DNA of 64,000 nt from Astragalus membranaceus (GCA_039519185.1 CM076846.1:227094659-227158658), one strand, 5' to 3'; numbered from the stretch's first letter, positions 10,280 through 22,834 are shown. Numbers and translations are program-made. The notes: generated from the sequence alone by a model not told the origin.

Positions 10280-10921
10280 TCATCGGTGACATAATCATAG
10301 GTCAAGCAACATCCCCTCTCGTGCGTCCTAGTCAGCATCGTGGAGGTGAAGTCGTTCAGCATCGTGGAGGTTAATTATTGCATCTGAGTTTGAGATCATG
10401 AAACCCTAGCAGAGCTAGGTGAAGAAGACGAAGAGAAGAGCGCGCAAGGAAAACCAGAGAGAGAAAGAAGAAACAGTGAAGGGAGTGAGCGTGAGGAAGG
10501 GATGATGGTGAGGGAGTGAGCGTGAGGAAGGGTGACGGTGAGGGAGTGAGCATGAGGAAGAAGAGGAAAGGGTGAGCGTGAAGGGAGTGAACGTGAATTC
10601 GCTTGAGTGTGAGAGAGTGAGGAAAGATATTTTAGGACTTTAGAAGTCAGGCTTGTATTCGCTTGATTTTAAAACTTTATTTCTTAATTACAAATTTGCC
10701 ACCGTGTCTATTTATGTAGTCACGCATCTGAGAGCATGACTTTAAAAGTCTAATTTTTTTTCCTATTTTTAACTTTAGAAGTCAGGCGTGTATTCGCTTG
10801 ACTTTAAAACTCGCGAGTTTTGTCTCTTAATTACAAGTTTGCCACCGCGTCAACATATAAAGTCAGACATCTGAGCGCCTGACTTTAAATGTCTAATTCT
10901 TTTCCTGATTTTGCACTAGTG

Positions 10922-11340
10922 GTTACTACTCCATAGCTAATAATGATGAGCCTTGTGCATCCTTGCTCCCTTTTCTCTTGAAATATGTGTCGTTACTCAG
11001 CAAAACCTCTTCAAGTTTATAAAAATCTTCCAACTTGAGAATGAAGGACATACAACTTGAGCGTGACCATGAGGCGAGAACTGGAATTCCAGATCTCTGA
11101 GCATACTCTTCCATCCAAACATGGACTAAAGCAAACTGACAAAATATCCTCGTAGTATGAAAATTTTATTGTCTCAAAGTGGCTCTCTAATTTTTCAAGG
11201 ACACTGCATTCACGATAATATTCAAAGTTAAAACATATACAAAACAAAAAAATTAACATATATAGCTACTGTTGTATATATAGATTCATAAATCATAAAA
11301 CATTACACATCTATAAATCATATATATGCATAAATCATAA
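10922..11340 (-). other. Coding-like stretch of unknown origin
   Basis: The minus strand holds a 62-codon frame (MEEYAQRSGIPVLASWSRSS; ILKLEDFYKLEEVLLSNDTY), open upstream through ALVHVW. Composition is protein-like. It belongs to the DNA around the Pack-CACTA and may be an old captured or host fragment. No family is recognised. Confidence 0.3.
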
Positions 11341-11347
11341 AACTTAT

Positions 11348-11432
<85 letters not shown>
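11348..11432. repeat. Compound AT/AG microsatellite
   Basis: About 38 bp of (AT)n runs directly into about 45 bp of (AG)n. Confidence 0.9.
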
Positions 11433-11436
<4 letters not shown>

Positions 11437-11915
11437 CATGTATTATAAGAGGAGTTTTATATGAGAGGGTGAGAGGAACCAATCATGCCCATTGGTCAAA
11501 TCATGGGTCGTTGAGAATAAAACAAAAATTTAAAGTAATAACTAATTCTCTTTTAATCACAACCACCCATGTAGTTATACGGTCTAGATTTACTCTTCTC
11601 ACTCCCTCATATTAAAACTCAGCTCACTTGATACACCCTATATATATATATATAAAAACATACAGATTCGTAGATAGAACATGAATGAAAAAGAACTAAC
11701 CTTGCAAAGAAAAATGCATCACAAATCCACTGAAAAACTGCGTATATTTACAAAGAACACAACACTCACTGTAAGATAAGAAAAAAAGAACAAATAGAGT
11801 TAAAGTCAGAAAATAAATAAAAAAATTTCAAAAATCATAAAAAAATGGTACAACAGGAACAGTGGGGAGAAGAAGAAACCTTCGTGGGGGGTTTGGTAAC
11901 ATTCATCGTCTACCT

Positions 11916-14900
11916 TGTTGCGCCCGAAAAATCCTGTTTGGGACTTTTCGTTTGACAACGCGGAAGAAGTTTGGAGCCGCCACCAATACTTTTATTTTAA
12001 GACCAAAACATTGAAAAAAAGGTCCTTGAAAAGGCGGATGGTCTTTTGAAAACGCAGAGATGTAGGTTCGGGGGTCGATTAGGTACGGGGAAGGGATTAG
12101 CACCCCGCACCTCCTTTCTACCGAAAGGGAACCATTAACTTGATGTGTGGTTTGGACAAAAGTTTGAGTTTGAAAACGGTTTATTCTACTTCTTTTCTTT
12201 TCTTTAGGAGTTTGTTTTATTGAAAACGAGGGGGAAAGGGATATTTTTGGTATCTTTGAAAATCAGGACAAAACAAAGATTTTTTAAGAGTGTGCTTGAC
12301 GGGACAGGACCCCGCTCCTACGTATCTCCCGGTGCGATGGAGAATTCAAAGCTACGTAGTTCTCGGTTTTTGGTTTTGAAAACGGCTTGAGGGGTTTTTC
12401 GCAATTGGGTGAGCGTTTGTGAAGACCGAACAACAACGGTTAGAATTGCCTCACTACTAACTCTTTTGAAAATGAAATCATCATTAATGACCTAATCGGA
12501 AACGGCGCGATTGGTGTTTAATGACAATTGGTTTATTTTTGAGAAATGAATAAGTTTTCGAAAATGGGAAAGCTTTTGCGAAGACCGAACAACAACGGTT
12601 AGAATGGTCTCGCTTCTAACTCCTTTTGAAAACAATATCATCATTAACAACCTAATCGGCAACGGCGCGATTGGTGTTTAATGACGATTGATTTATTTTT
12701 GTTTTGAAAGTAAAAGTTTCTTTTTGTTTTGAAATGATTTTAGGAAATGGGTTTTAGAAAAGGAGTAGAACATTTCAAGTCAATTCTAAATCCATAACCA
12801 AATGCAAATGAATGAATAATACTCAAGCAAACATGAACATATCATTCACTAACCAAGATTAAACATGTCCATACAATCAAAGGATTCAATTATTAAAGAT
12901 GCAAAACAAAGTTCTCAAAGTAATTGTGTGTGTGCAAGAAGGATTGTATTTACCCTAATGGCTCTATGCTACAACATGCATGTAGACTTACGTCTCCATT
13001 AGGAGGTCATACAAGTGGAGAGGAGGACACACAATCAAGTCAAGACATTTACATGGCATCAAGAACAAGTGAATACAATTGATTGTAAACATAGAGTATT
13101 CTAAGTTAAATGATTGAATATGTAAGCAAGGATGCATGATTAGGTAAGCATGTAAGTGCATGAGTGTACAAGGAATGGATGCATAGCACTTTATTTATGA
13201 ATGGGTGGCATACAAGGATGCATAAGAGGATGCAAGAGATATAAGCATATGAGGATGCATGAGAGTGTCACATAAACTAAGTATGAATGAAGATGCATGA
13301 ATGTGAAAATGTTTTGGGTATTTTTGCAAGTTGATAAGTTGTAAAACTTTAAGTAAGAAGTTAGTGAAAAGTAAAGTAAAAATGCATGAAGTAAATGGTA
13401 ATTATTTAATGAGATGGTAAAATAAAAATGCATGAGGTAAATGGTAATTATTTAATGAGATGGTAAAGTAAAAATGCATGAGGTAAATGAGAAGTGGTAA
13501 AATCTTTTTATGTTTTAGTAAAAAATTAATGAAGTGGTAAAAACCAAAGTAGTAAAATATTTTTATATTTTGGTAAAAAGTTAATGAATGGTAAAGTAAA
13601 ATGGTAAAAAGTAAATAAACACTAAAACCAAGTTGAATCATATAGAGCAATCCTCTCACTTTGAGAAAAGTGTACTAGGCACTAGTGAGAATCAACTTGC
13701 CTATCATCAACAATTTACAATAAGCAAACTAAGACACAAGAACAAGTAGACACACAAATTAAATTGAGTCATTTCTAGCAATCTTCACCACTTAGGTCAA
13801 GGTGCACTAGGCACTAGTGGGAATCATATTGCTAGATCATCAACCAACAACAAAAAATAACATCTAACACTAAAATAAAATACTAACAACAAGATCAAAC
13901 ATCACCAAACAAAGAACAACAACAAAATCAACTTGGAAATATTTTTAGATCTATAAGCATGCGAACCAAAGGAACATAGATCCACATTTTATTTAATAAA
14001 AAAAAAACCAAAATTAACACAAAGCAACATAGATCTATTTTTTTTGCAAGGATTCATATGATTAAGCAAGGAAGTGCTACAAAATCGTATCAACCCTAAT
14101 TTTTATGATATGCGAAATGCTAAAGCCCATAAACAACAATTTTATTTATGAAATCTAGTGCATAATATGTAAATATGCAAGGGAAATTATTCAAGTAGAA
14201 GAACAACTTCTTCAAGGCCAAGGACCCATCTCAAACACCCAAGGCTCCCTAAGTCCTTGTCAAAATGTTTGAAATGGATCCTCAAAGCAACAACAACAAG
14301 CAATCAAGAAGGAGTTGGGAGTAGAAGAGAGATTATGCAAGAAGAACTAAATATGAGATGCAAAGTTTCAAAGCTTACCTCAAAATCACAAAGAAATGAA
14401 GAAGGAGATGATATGAACACAAAGATTGCAAGCTCTTAGCAATTTGATGATTCAACCTTGAAGAGAATGGAAGGAATGATGATGATCTAACAAGAAATGG
14501 AAGATTTGATGGTGAAAAATGAAAAGAATGAAGTGAGGGAGTGAGAGTGATTTCGTGGAAGAGAGGAAGAGGGAGAAGTTTTTGGTGTGCTAGGGTAAAA
14601 AATGAGAGTGTAGGAGAATGAGAGGCAAAAGGATCCTTAGGTGTGGGAATGAGGGGGTATTTATAGATTTATTTTAGGTTTAGGGGCAATTGAGTCATTG
14701 GTCTTACTAAGTGCTCTAGGATTGAACTTTGATTTTGAATGGAGGGTTGAGATCACTTATCACATGGATTGAGGGTGGAGAGAAAACACAAAATGGGAGT
14801 GAGGGAGAGAGAGAAAGGTATCGCATATGGAGAGGAAATAAAAGAAAAAAATGAACTTTTATTTATTTTGGGAATGGAATTCTCATGTGTGGTAGGGTTA

Positions 14901-15778
14901 GGGGTATTATTGAGATGGATTGTTCTCAAAGAGGAAAATTTGTGTTTTCTTATGAAGAGGTTAGTGTAAGTGATTGAGGTAATTTACCAAAGAGGGCATG
15001 AATCTTCATGAGAGTGAGTGAGAATTGGTGATATGCATCAAAGGAGAAGATTTAAGGATGGTACAAGGCATATTCCTTCAAGATAAGGAATAATAGTACA
15101 ATAGAAGAGTGTGGAAGAATTTTGTGAGAGGGAGAGAGAGCGAGGGGATTTCGAAATTGTGAGGGGGAGAGAGAGAGAGAGAATTTCGAAATTGTGGGGG
15201 AGAGAGAGAGAGAGAGAAAAAAAACTTGTTTTTGGTCTTTTGTCTTATTGAGGAAACTTCCTTTTTTTTGAGTTTTTGAATTTTTGGGCATGAGAAATAA
15301 TGGGAATGCAACTATTGAAAATGTGTTACATGTTTTTGGGCACCATAAAATATGCCCTCTAGTCACCCATGACAATAAAAATTGTCACTTAAGAATTGAG
15401 GAATATTTAATGGTCCTTTTTTATTTTTCTATGCACTAAAAATGGAAAAATACATTTTTAATTATTTTTTACTAGGGTTTTCTTTCTAAAAAAATTGTAC
15501 AAAAATTATCCTTGATAGAATAAAAATGTACTTTTTGTGGATGTGCATTTTTGGCGAGAAAATCATCTTTTTGCGAAAAATGACCAAAATGTCCTTTTTG
15601 ACCCTAAAACCCTAGTTTGCCTAAAAAGTGCATTTCAACCCTAAAAATGATTTTAAAGACCTTGGAATGACTTCTAGGACCCAAAATTCAATGCATGATG
15701 CTCTTCATTCTTCAATTTATTTATTTCTTGTGGAAATTTAGGGTTTTGACCTAAGCCGGACAAAATTAGGGTATGACA
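11916..15778 (-). mobile_element. Solo LTR related to the Ogre-type element
   Basis: It starts TGTTGCGCCCGAAAAA and ends AAAATTAGGGTATGACA, with 5-bp duplications TACCT at 11911-11915 and 15779-15783. Both ends resemble the Ogre LTRs at 29223 and 44738 (TGTTGCGCCCGAAAAAG ... GGGGTATTACA). Internal motifs such as ACCGAACAACAACGGTTAGA and GGCAACGGCGCGA also match. No coding region and no second LTR are present, so unequal recombination removed the interior. Coding orientation is minus by analogy. ORFs predicted inside it are not genes. It contains an approximately 47-bp tandem repeat around 13380-13500 and GA-rich tracts at 15120-15215. Confidence 0.88.
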
Positions 15779-15783
15779 TACCT

Positions 15784-16370
15784 CATAAACCATAGGTGGA
15801 TGCGAGAGAGACAATATCCACCAATGTGCCACCAGAGACGAAGTGAGCTTTGAAAGAGCTCGAGAATGGCACACGAGAACGATGAAACACAACGACGACG
15901 TGGACAGTGAGCATAAGGGAGATCAAGTGACAAAGAGAATGAGGGAGACAGAGAGAACAGGGGCTAGGGTTTGAGTGTTGTGGAAAAAAGAGTGAGAGAA
16001 TGGACTAAATAAAGGGCGGCTTAGCGTCAATAACTCTGTAAAGAATATACCACGATGGTGCCGCTTATTGTAAAACATCATACGTGCAATTGTCGGCGCT
16101 ATATTCTTTTAAAATTTGCTGAACAAATCCACGTCGAGTATTAGGAAACAACTGGTGTGGAAAATAAGCGTTTTAAATATTTTAAGTCTATAACATATCC
16201 ACACAGAGCATTAATTTACTAACATCTAACATTATATTTGGTGTTTATGACGCGCTAAAACGAGATATTACACTTCGTTTACCAAAATGCCACCGCATTT
16301 GTGTTTAATAGCGACTGTTTCGTAAAACCAATGTTAAATCACAAAATATTAGTTGTTTCATGTACTAGTG
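15784..16370. other. Right flank block of the probable outer CACTA
   Basis: There is no gene. It contains GC-skewed short motifs (GGCGGCTTAGCG, GTCGGCGCT) like subterminal CACTA repeats, ending at CATGTACTAGTG. Confidence 0.35.
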
Positions 16371-16430
16371 TCATAGTTTTAAAAACCAGCTCATCCCGGC
16401 CGGTCGGACCGGGGGAACCGGGGGGTAACC

Positions 16431-18922
16431 TGTAACGCCCAAATATTTAATTAAAATTATTTAATTAAATATTTAGGTGTTCACTATTTATTTATTTATT
16501 TTAGTTGGTGTAATTATATTAACGTTGGATTAAGAGGTGTGTAATTGGATTTTAGGTGATTGTGTTAGTAATCGGGCTTAAGCTGGAGGAAAGTCCGCGA
16601 TCCATATCCATGAGTTAGGCGTTTAGGCATATGGGGGTTGGGGTTTGGCTTGTCATTAGCGCAAACCCTAAGAGAAAAAGAAAGAAAAGTGCGAATAGAG
16701 AGAGGATGAGAGAAGGAGAATTCGGCGCACAAGGGAGAAGAGAAGAAGAGGAGAGTTCGCGAATTCCAAGGGAGCAGAGAGGAGCCGTGTTGCTGAGGTT
16801 CTGTTGGTGACTCGATCAAGAGAATTGGTGCTCTCCTACTATAAGGTAAGGGTGGAGTTCTTCCTTATAATGGGGTTTTATGATGGGGTTTGTGGGAATA
16901 GATCCTATGATGCCTAGGGTTTGATTTTGATGCGTAGGTTGATGGTAGGTGAATCGTAACTAGGTTGATTGAAAATACTTGCTTGTTGGTGATTGTTGTG
17001 ACCCTAGACATTGGTGATTCGTTGTTGTTATAACTAATAGCATGCTAGGTGTTCGATAAAATGTTCGTTTGATGTTGTGATTCCCAAATTATGGTGATTG
17101 GCATTGGTGATTAAAAATTGATGAGCTAAATTGGTGATATGATTTGCATATGTGGTGTTTTGGTGAGTTTGGGTGATGCTGTTTTTGGTGCCCAGTGCAT
17201 GGGCGCCGTGTTTGGGTCATGTTGCGTTCGGTCATGTTGCTGTTTTTGGCGCCCTGGGTGTGGGCGCCGTGTTCCAGTGTGTTGTGTTGCGCGCTGTTAG
17301 CGCAGGGGCGCCATGGGCGCCGTGTCTAGTGGGTGTGTGCGTGTGCCAGTGTGTGTTGCGCGCTGAGTCTTGGCGCAGGGGCGCCATGGGCGCCGGTGTC
17401 TGGGTGTGTTGCGCGCTGTGTCTTAGGCGCATGGGCGCCAAGGGCGCCAAATCCTGTTGTGTTGCCTGCTGGGTGCCTCCCTGGGCGCCATATCCTGCCA
17501 TGTTGCGTTTTGTGTTACCTGGGCGCCAAGGGCGCCAGTTTCTGTTGCTGGCCAGTTTCCAGCGTGTTCCCTGCTAGGCGCCCAGTGCCTGGGCGCCATT
17601 TTCAGGATGTTCCTCAATTTTTCCCCGGTTTTGTTTTTGACATATCTTTTGACTCGGGAGTCCGATTTAGACGTTTCAAAATGTTTTGGAAAGCTTATTC
17701 AGAGGCCTAGCTGAATATTCTAATTTGAGGCAAAGTGGTCCATTTTTCTGGAAAAGTTGTTAACCGTTGGTGTAGTCGTTAAATGGTGATGTTTTAAAAA
17801 GAAAGTTGTCATGTCTCAAATACTTTGGAAAAATTGTCGTTTGTCTCCGGTGTTGGAAAATTGCTGTCATCTTGGTGTCTTGGTGCTGTTTTGGGAAAAT
17901 TGTCGTTGTCCCAATATTTTGGAAACTTGTTGTCATCTTGGTGTCTTGGTGCTGTTTGAGCTAGGTGTGAAGACTCAAACCTTGGTGTTGTTGGGACTAG
18001 GTGTGAAGGTTCCAACTCTTGGTGTCTCGTTGTTTCGGGTGGTTTGGTGTTTCAGTGTCGTTGGGCTAGGTGTGAAAGCTCAACCTTGGTGATATTTGGT
18101 GATTAATTTTGGTGTGTCATATGGTGACTAATTTGGTGATTGTCTGTGTGCATTCATGGTGTCGCATACAGCATATGCATTTATTTTGGTGAAGGCCTTT
18201 GGTCTTGGAGCTAGGTGTGAAAGCTCAAATTTTTCTAAAACTAGTGAGCCTGGTGTGAAAGCTCAATTTTTGGTGAATTGGTGAGCCGGGTGTGAAAGCT
18301 CTCAATTTTGGTGACGCCTCTATTTACAGGCACAATTTTGGTGATTTTGGTACCACATCCATATGCCCGTTGGTGTGGGTTGCATTCATGCATCGTCATG
18401 ACATTTGGTGACTGGTTGTAATGTTTATAATTTGATGTAATGTTTATAATTGGACGTATGTTTATAATTTGATGTGTGTAGTGGAGTGGTAGATATAGTA
18501 TCATATTCTAGCATATTTCCTATCATTTTATGCTATTATATTGAAGATATCTCACCCATTCTGTTTGAATGTTACCCCTATGCGGTAACGTGCAGGTGAT
18601 TGCGAGTGAAGGCTTAGGTACCTTCGCTATTCTGAGTCGGTGTCCTTGCTTTGATGTGTAACACTCAAGGGGGGGATAAACGCTAAACTTTGGTTGTTAT
18701 ATTTTATTGTTTTGGAGTCCATTCAGGACGTCATGATTTTACTGTTTTGAATCTTATTTCCATTTCCGCTGCGTGGTGATGTATTGTTGACAAAGTTTTT
18801 TTTATATCGTATGAGACGTTTTATTTAACGATGAATGTGTGACATCTCTTTTCGAAGTATGAAATAAATTTTTGTAACTCTGATTTTATTAAATAATTAT
18901 CGGGTAGAAAATGGGTGTTACA
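16431..18922. mobile_element. Solo LTR (2.5 kb) with 5-bp TSD
   Basis: It starts TGTAACGCCCAAATATTT and ends ATGGGTGTTACA, with TAACC at 16426-16430 and 18923-18927. There is no internal coding region. It holds a GGCGCC-rich minisatellite (about 17190-17610) and repeated CTAGGTGTGAAAGCTCAA units (about 17955-18310). The long ORFs in the GGCGCC region are compositional artefacts. Confidence 0.88.
17190..17610. repeat. GGCGCC-rich minisatellite
   Basis: Irregular units of the kind GGGCGCCATGGGCGCCGTGT, separated by GTGTTGCGCGCTG-like spacers, repeat over about 400 bp. The palindrome GGCGCC occurs many times. It lies inside the solo LTR, where the rest is AT-richer. Confidence 0.8.
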
Positions 18923-19684
18923 TAACCGAGTCGGCCAGCCTTATGGATCGGAAATGCAGCCAGCTGGTGAAAACCGGTGTGACTCGGTTGGGTTTTGCGA
19001 AAACTGGTGACCCGGCATGACCCAGACCGAGTTATGCATTTTTTTAATTTTTTTTCAAAACGACGTCGTTTAATCTGTTTCTTTTGCTCTTTTTCATTTT
19101 TTTCTTTTCCATTATTGCATTATTGGCTCCATTTGAGTAATTTTTATCAGTGATTTTTTGATTTTCTGATGTAGCACTTCTAAATAAGGGAAACCGTAAT
19201 AAAGTTTAGTAGAGTTAGTTTGTTTTTTGCATTACATTTATCAGTTATGAGTATAGGATGATTTTATGCAGGATGTGATTTTTTGTTTGACTTTTCTAGG
19301 CAGGATGTGTCATTTTAGGAAATTAAGTTTTACAGGTACGACAGTTATATAGGTCTTGAAAATTCGAGGAATAGAGACTGGGTCCGGGTCATGCGGTCTG
19401 GGTTTTGGTCATGCGGTTCAACTTTCGACCCCTCGGTCCGACCCTTGACACAGTGACCCGGTACCTTCACCGAGTCGATCACCGGTCCGAAGTTTAAAAC
19501 ATTGACTAGTGTATTTCCCTTTATATATAGGTCTAGGGCTAAATAATACTAAATATTGAGTGAAACCTGAAACCAACTTTTTTCTGGTTAAACCTAAAGC
19601 CAACTTCAATAGCATTGTTGATAAAGTTTTATGTTACACCTTTTTGTTAGGGTATACATGGTTGTTTTGCTTTATGAAAACTAA

Positions 19685-20033
19685 GAGCATCCACGGTGGG
19701 GGTTCTTATCTCTTAAGAGTTGGAATCTTATACCCTTATTGTGGAGATTGAAAAGTGAGTTCCTATTAAGATGGAGTTCTTGAAGAAGAAACCCTCTCTC
19801 TCCTCTGATGTAGGGACCCACACTTCTACTTTTCAATAAAAAATTAATAAAAACTGATGTTGCCTTGTTTAAGTACTACTAGTGGGACCCATTTAGTAAA
19901 TTTTGTTGGAGTTCCGGATTGGAGAGATGAAGTTCTTATTGAAGTACTACTATTAAAAAATTATAAATATGTGATGTGTACACATATGACCCATTTAAGA
20001 ACTCAATTGGGAGTTTCTTCATTGCGGATGCTC
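19685..20033. mobile_element. Small MITE with GAGCATCC inverted ends
   Basis: It begins GAGCATCCACGGTGGGG and ends CATTGCGGATGCTC, about 349 bp. The flanking 3-mers are TAA and TAT, close to but not a clean Harbinger-type duplication. No coding capacity. Confidence 0.55.
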
Positions 20034-20194
20034 TATGTAGCAAATAACTTTTTGTCGATGAGCCTAAAACAAAAGTTATATAGTAGCCCCTTCATTGGCC
20101 CTAGGTAAGTCTAGTCATTTGCTTTTGGCACCATTTTTTTTTGTTTTTAGGACATTTTTCTAGGGATTTTAAAATTATTAGTTTTTTTTAAATG

Positions 20195-20400
20195 AAAGTA
20201 TCTCCTACGTGTAACTGCAGAGACTAATCTCTCTCCTACGTGTAACTGCCGAGACTAATCTCTCGAAGTATTGAGATCAATTTAAGGAATTGACCTCTCC
20301 TATCAGGTATTTTTCCATGCGCACCGATTAGAGATCGAACTTTTAACCGGATGGTTAAGGAGCCAAAGTATCTACCACTTATGATATACCATATTAGTTT
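20195..20400 (-). repeat. SINE-like / tRNA-related stretch with a 32-bp tandem duplication
   Basis: CTCCTACGTGTAACTGC followed by GAGACTAATCTCT occurs twice in tandem (about 20202-20264). On the minus strand AAGTGGTAGATACTTTGGCTC and GTTAAAAGTTCGATCTC resemble the A and B boxes of a tRNA-derived SINE. This is tentative. Confidence 0.35.
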
Positions 20401-20679
20401 AAAAAAATTATTAGTTGATGATAACTTAAGTAACATTAACTAAATATTTTTCAGCTATAATTGCCGTACGTTCACTTATATTACTGTTTTTCACTTATAA
20501 TGTGTCTAGTTCCGAAGAGATATTATAAACAGATAAAATATGTTGTAGCGCGCTAGTGTGTGAAAGGAGAAAAATAAGATGTTTATGTTGTTGTTTGGAA
20601 TAAAGAAAGTAGAAAAAGAGAAAATTGAAGTTTTAATTATTTTTGAAATTAAAAATATTAATACTCATGACAAAAAAAA

Positions 20680-20730
<51 letters not shown>

Positions 20731-22834
20731 TTGATTTAACATCTTTGAAACAAGAAGGGTCTAGTTGAAAACTAATATAGAGAATCATTTTGGACTATGT
20801 TTAATACATAGAAATATATTTTGTGGGCCCATGTCATCTCTCTCTCTCTTATTAATTTCGTGTTTAACAAACACATCATGAGTTTCTCTTCTCTCTTATG
20901 TAGTATTTTTTTACCGTGTTATTAATATACGATATCTATCAATTTCGTCTCTAATTAATCTATGTTGGGGCATCTAGCTGATCATGTGGTTATATATTTA
21001 TTATAATAGTTATATATTTAAAGGAATATTATATCATAAAATAAGGTGAGAGCCAATTTTTTATTAAAATAGTTTTTTTGTCTACCAAAAGAAATGACAA
21101 ATAAACACCACACACATACAGAGCTGTCTTAATATCGGTACAATTGTTTTATATAACCAACAAGTGAGTGATATTTTTTCAATTCTATAAAGTATTTATA
21201 AACTCCTATCCTTTAGGAAGTATAATTTCATTAAAAAAATATTATATTTTTATCAACGAGAATTATTCTTATTTTATATATATAGACATATTCTAAAAAT
21301 AAATCTAAAAATATATAGTTTTTGCTATTATTTTGTAATAAAAAATTTAAAATTACTCTATATAGTTGTTAGACTAAAACTTTCATACAAATTAAAGAGT
21401 ATAAACTTCCAACTTTTAAATTTTTTTCTTCATATTATTATCATTTTTATGGAAAACTTATAAATTCCTTATATTTTTATAAAAAAATAGCATTATAAAA
21501 AATAATTAGTTTTTTTGTGTCAAAAAAAATTAGTTTTTTAATATATATTATATGGATTATATATTTTGATATAATAAGTCACTACAGTTTTTTAAATAAT
21601 ATCAGATTTTTTTTTCTAAAATATAACTCATTTAACAACTAGTTAATATTAATGGCGCGGACCAGGTTTTTCCCCGCAGCCTAGATCGTTGAAACAGTCA
21701 ATGAAACCAACGATAGGTTAATGGCGTGTACCAGCTACGTACTAAGCTAGCATCAAAGAAAGAGGCACCGGAATTGTAATACGTGGTTGATTCGTTGTGG
21801 CATGGATCAGTATAAGAACATGCATCTTCTAATTGGACAATATGCAGGTTTCACTGCTCTGCTCAGGTATTCTTTATCAAGTACATGCTTTATAACAGTT
21901 ACTATATATGTGGAGATGGCCTTTGTCTTATTTGGGTTTTCTGTTTTTTATCGGGGGTCCAAGATATGCAGATAATCTTGACTAGAGTCAAGAACAAGCT
22001 ATGGGAATTTGGGATATATGAGCAATCGTTGTATCAGTGGGACATGGAATGTTGCAATCTGTTATTGTTTTGTTATGTTTCACATCCCTGTGATATCATA
22101 TGGTAATTGGGAATGCAACGTAGCTTTCTGTTGTTCTGTCTTTTATGTACTATTGACATTCTTATCCTTTGCACTCTACTTGCATTATTACCATGTTAAG
22201 TTTCAAAACTCCATCTATTGAATTTTCAGTTGTTTTAGAGTAAACAAGCAATCATTGTCCATCTAGTTTTTCTTTTTGATACCGTGCCTAGTATTTACCA
22301 GCTTTATCGGTGAAAAATTCACGCCAGAGAATCTCACCAAACATATGTTTACTTGGCTTAGCTGGTCTGTATCCTCTCCCAATAAAGCTTTTACTATATC
22401 TAAAACTCAAAGTCAAGGCCTTGAGATGAGATCCAAATATAGTTACTGCTCGAGCCAACTTTTATAATTGGTATTGTTGATCTAAGTTTCTAAAAGTATT
22501 AAAATTATATCAACGTTTTCAAATACATGTCTTTCCTTAATTAGTATGTTCTCTAACATTAGTCCAATTAATTATCTCCATCAAAGATGTTGAGATGTCA
22601 CATTATCCTTCTAATTCTAAATAGGGCCATCTGTCATTCTACGTGTATAGGGCCATAATAACATTACTTCACGTGATATTTTATAGTATGAAATTTCAAC
22701 ATATCATTTGTCATTTGACACATATATATTTCAATACACAAAATCTAAAATAATGTTAGCAAAACTAAGAAAAACTCCTTTATGTTTTTTTTATATATTT
22801 ATATATGCGCAATATTTTCTAAACACACGTATCG
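20401..22834. other. AT-rich intergenic region, no supported gene
   Basis: Contains an (AT)n tract at about 20682-20727 and long A/T runs up to about 21620. Between 21650 and 22470 there are a few 60-75 codon frames on the plus strand without recognisable domains. One block reads MDQYKNMHLLIGQYAGFTAL and ends at an AG/GTATTC border, so a decayed host exon is possible but not shown. Confidence 0.4.

Larger units (their letters stand above)
4569..10921 (-). mobile_element. Complete CACTA element carrying fragments of several host genes (Pack-CACTA)
   Basis: The element is 6353 bp. It starts CACTAGTGCAAAA and ends TTTTGCACTAGTG, perfect 13-bp terminal inverted repeats. It is flanked on both sides by GTT (4566-4568 and 10922-10924), the 3-bp target duplication expected of CACTA/En-Spm. 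Subterminal regions are full of TTTAAAGTCAGGC/AGCCTGACTT units: an approximately 40-bp array at 4588-5030, and more at 10625-10910. No transposase is present. The interior holds pieces of glutamine synthetase, transketolase, a BUB1/Mad3 protein, a MYB-CC factor and a TGA bZIP factor. All lie on the minus strand, so all would be read inward from the 10921 end. It must be mobilised by an element elsewhere. The family also appears at 53357. Confidence 0.9.
3891..16370. mobile_element. Probable outer CACTA-type element hosting nested insertions
   Basis: The left end reads CACTACAATAAAGGATACAA, a typical CACTA terminus followed by CCGG/CGCCG-containing subterminal DNA. About 12.5 kb downstream the sequence reads CATGTACTAGTG, whose reverse complement begins CACTAGTACATG. 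Inside lie the complete CACTA 4569-10921 and the solo LTR 11916-15778. Removing both leaves only about 2.2 kb, in three blocks (3891-4568, 10922-11915, 15784-16370), so it would be a non-autonomous element. The flanking 3-mers (CAA left, TAT right after removing the later hAT insertion) do not match, and the two ends share little beyond CACTA. This call is therefore tentative. Confidence 0.35.
16372..19504. mobile_element. Non-autonomous hAT element, split by a solo LTR
   Basis: The ends are CATAGTTTTAAAAACC and GTTTAAAACATTG, imperfect inverted repeats. They are flanked by the 8-bp duplication ACTAGTGT at 16364-16371 and 19505-19512, the size expected for hAT. Removing the solo LTR 16431-18922 leaves about 0.64 kb, rich in CCGG/ACCGG motifs, with no transposase. 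Confidence 0.75.

Noticed and set aside
17173..17714. ORFs of 85-134 codons on both strands, rich in Ala, Cys and Pro
   Set aside because: They lie in the GGCGCC minisatellite of a solo LTR. Overlapping open frames on both strands come from base composition.
21787..22467. Possible host gene with small exons
   Set aside because: Short frames only, no recognisable motif and no consistent splice chain. Left as unassigned intergenic DNA.
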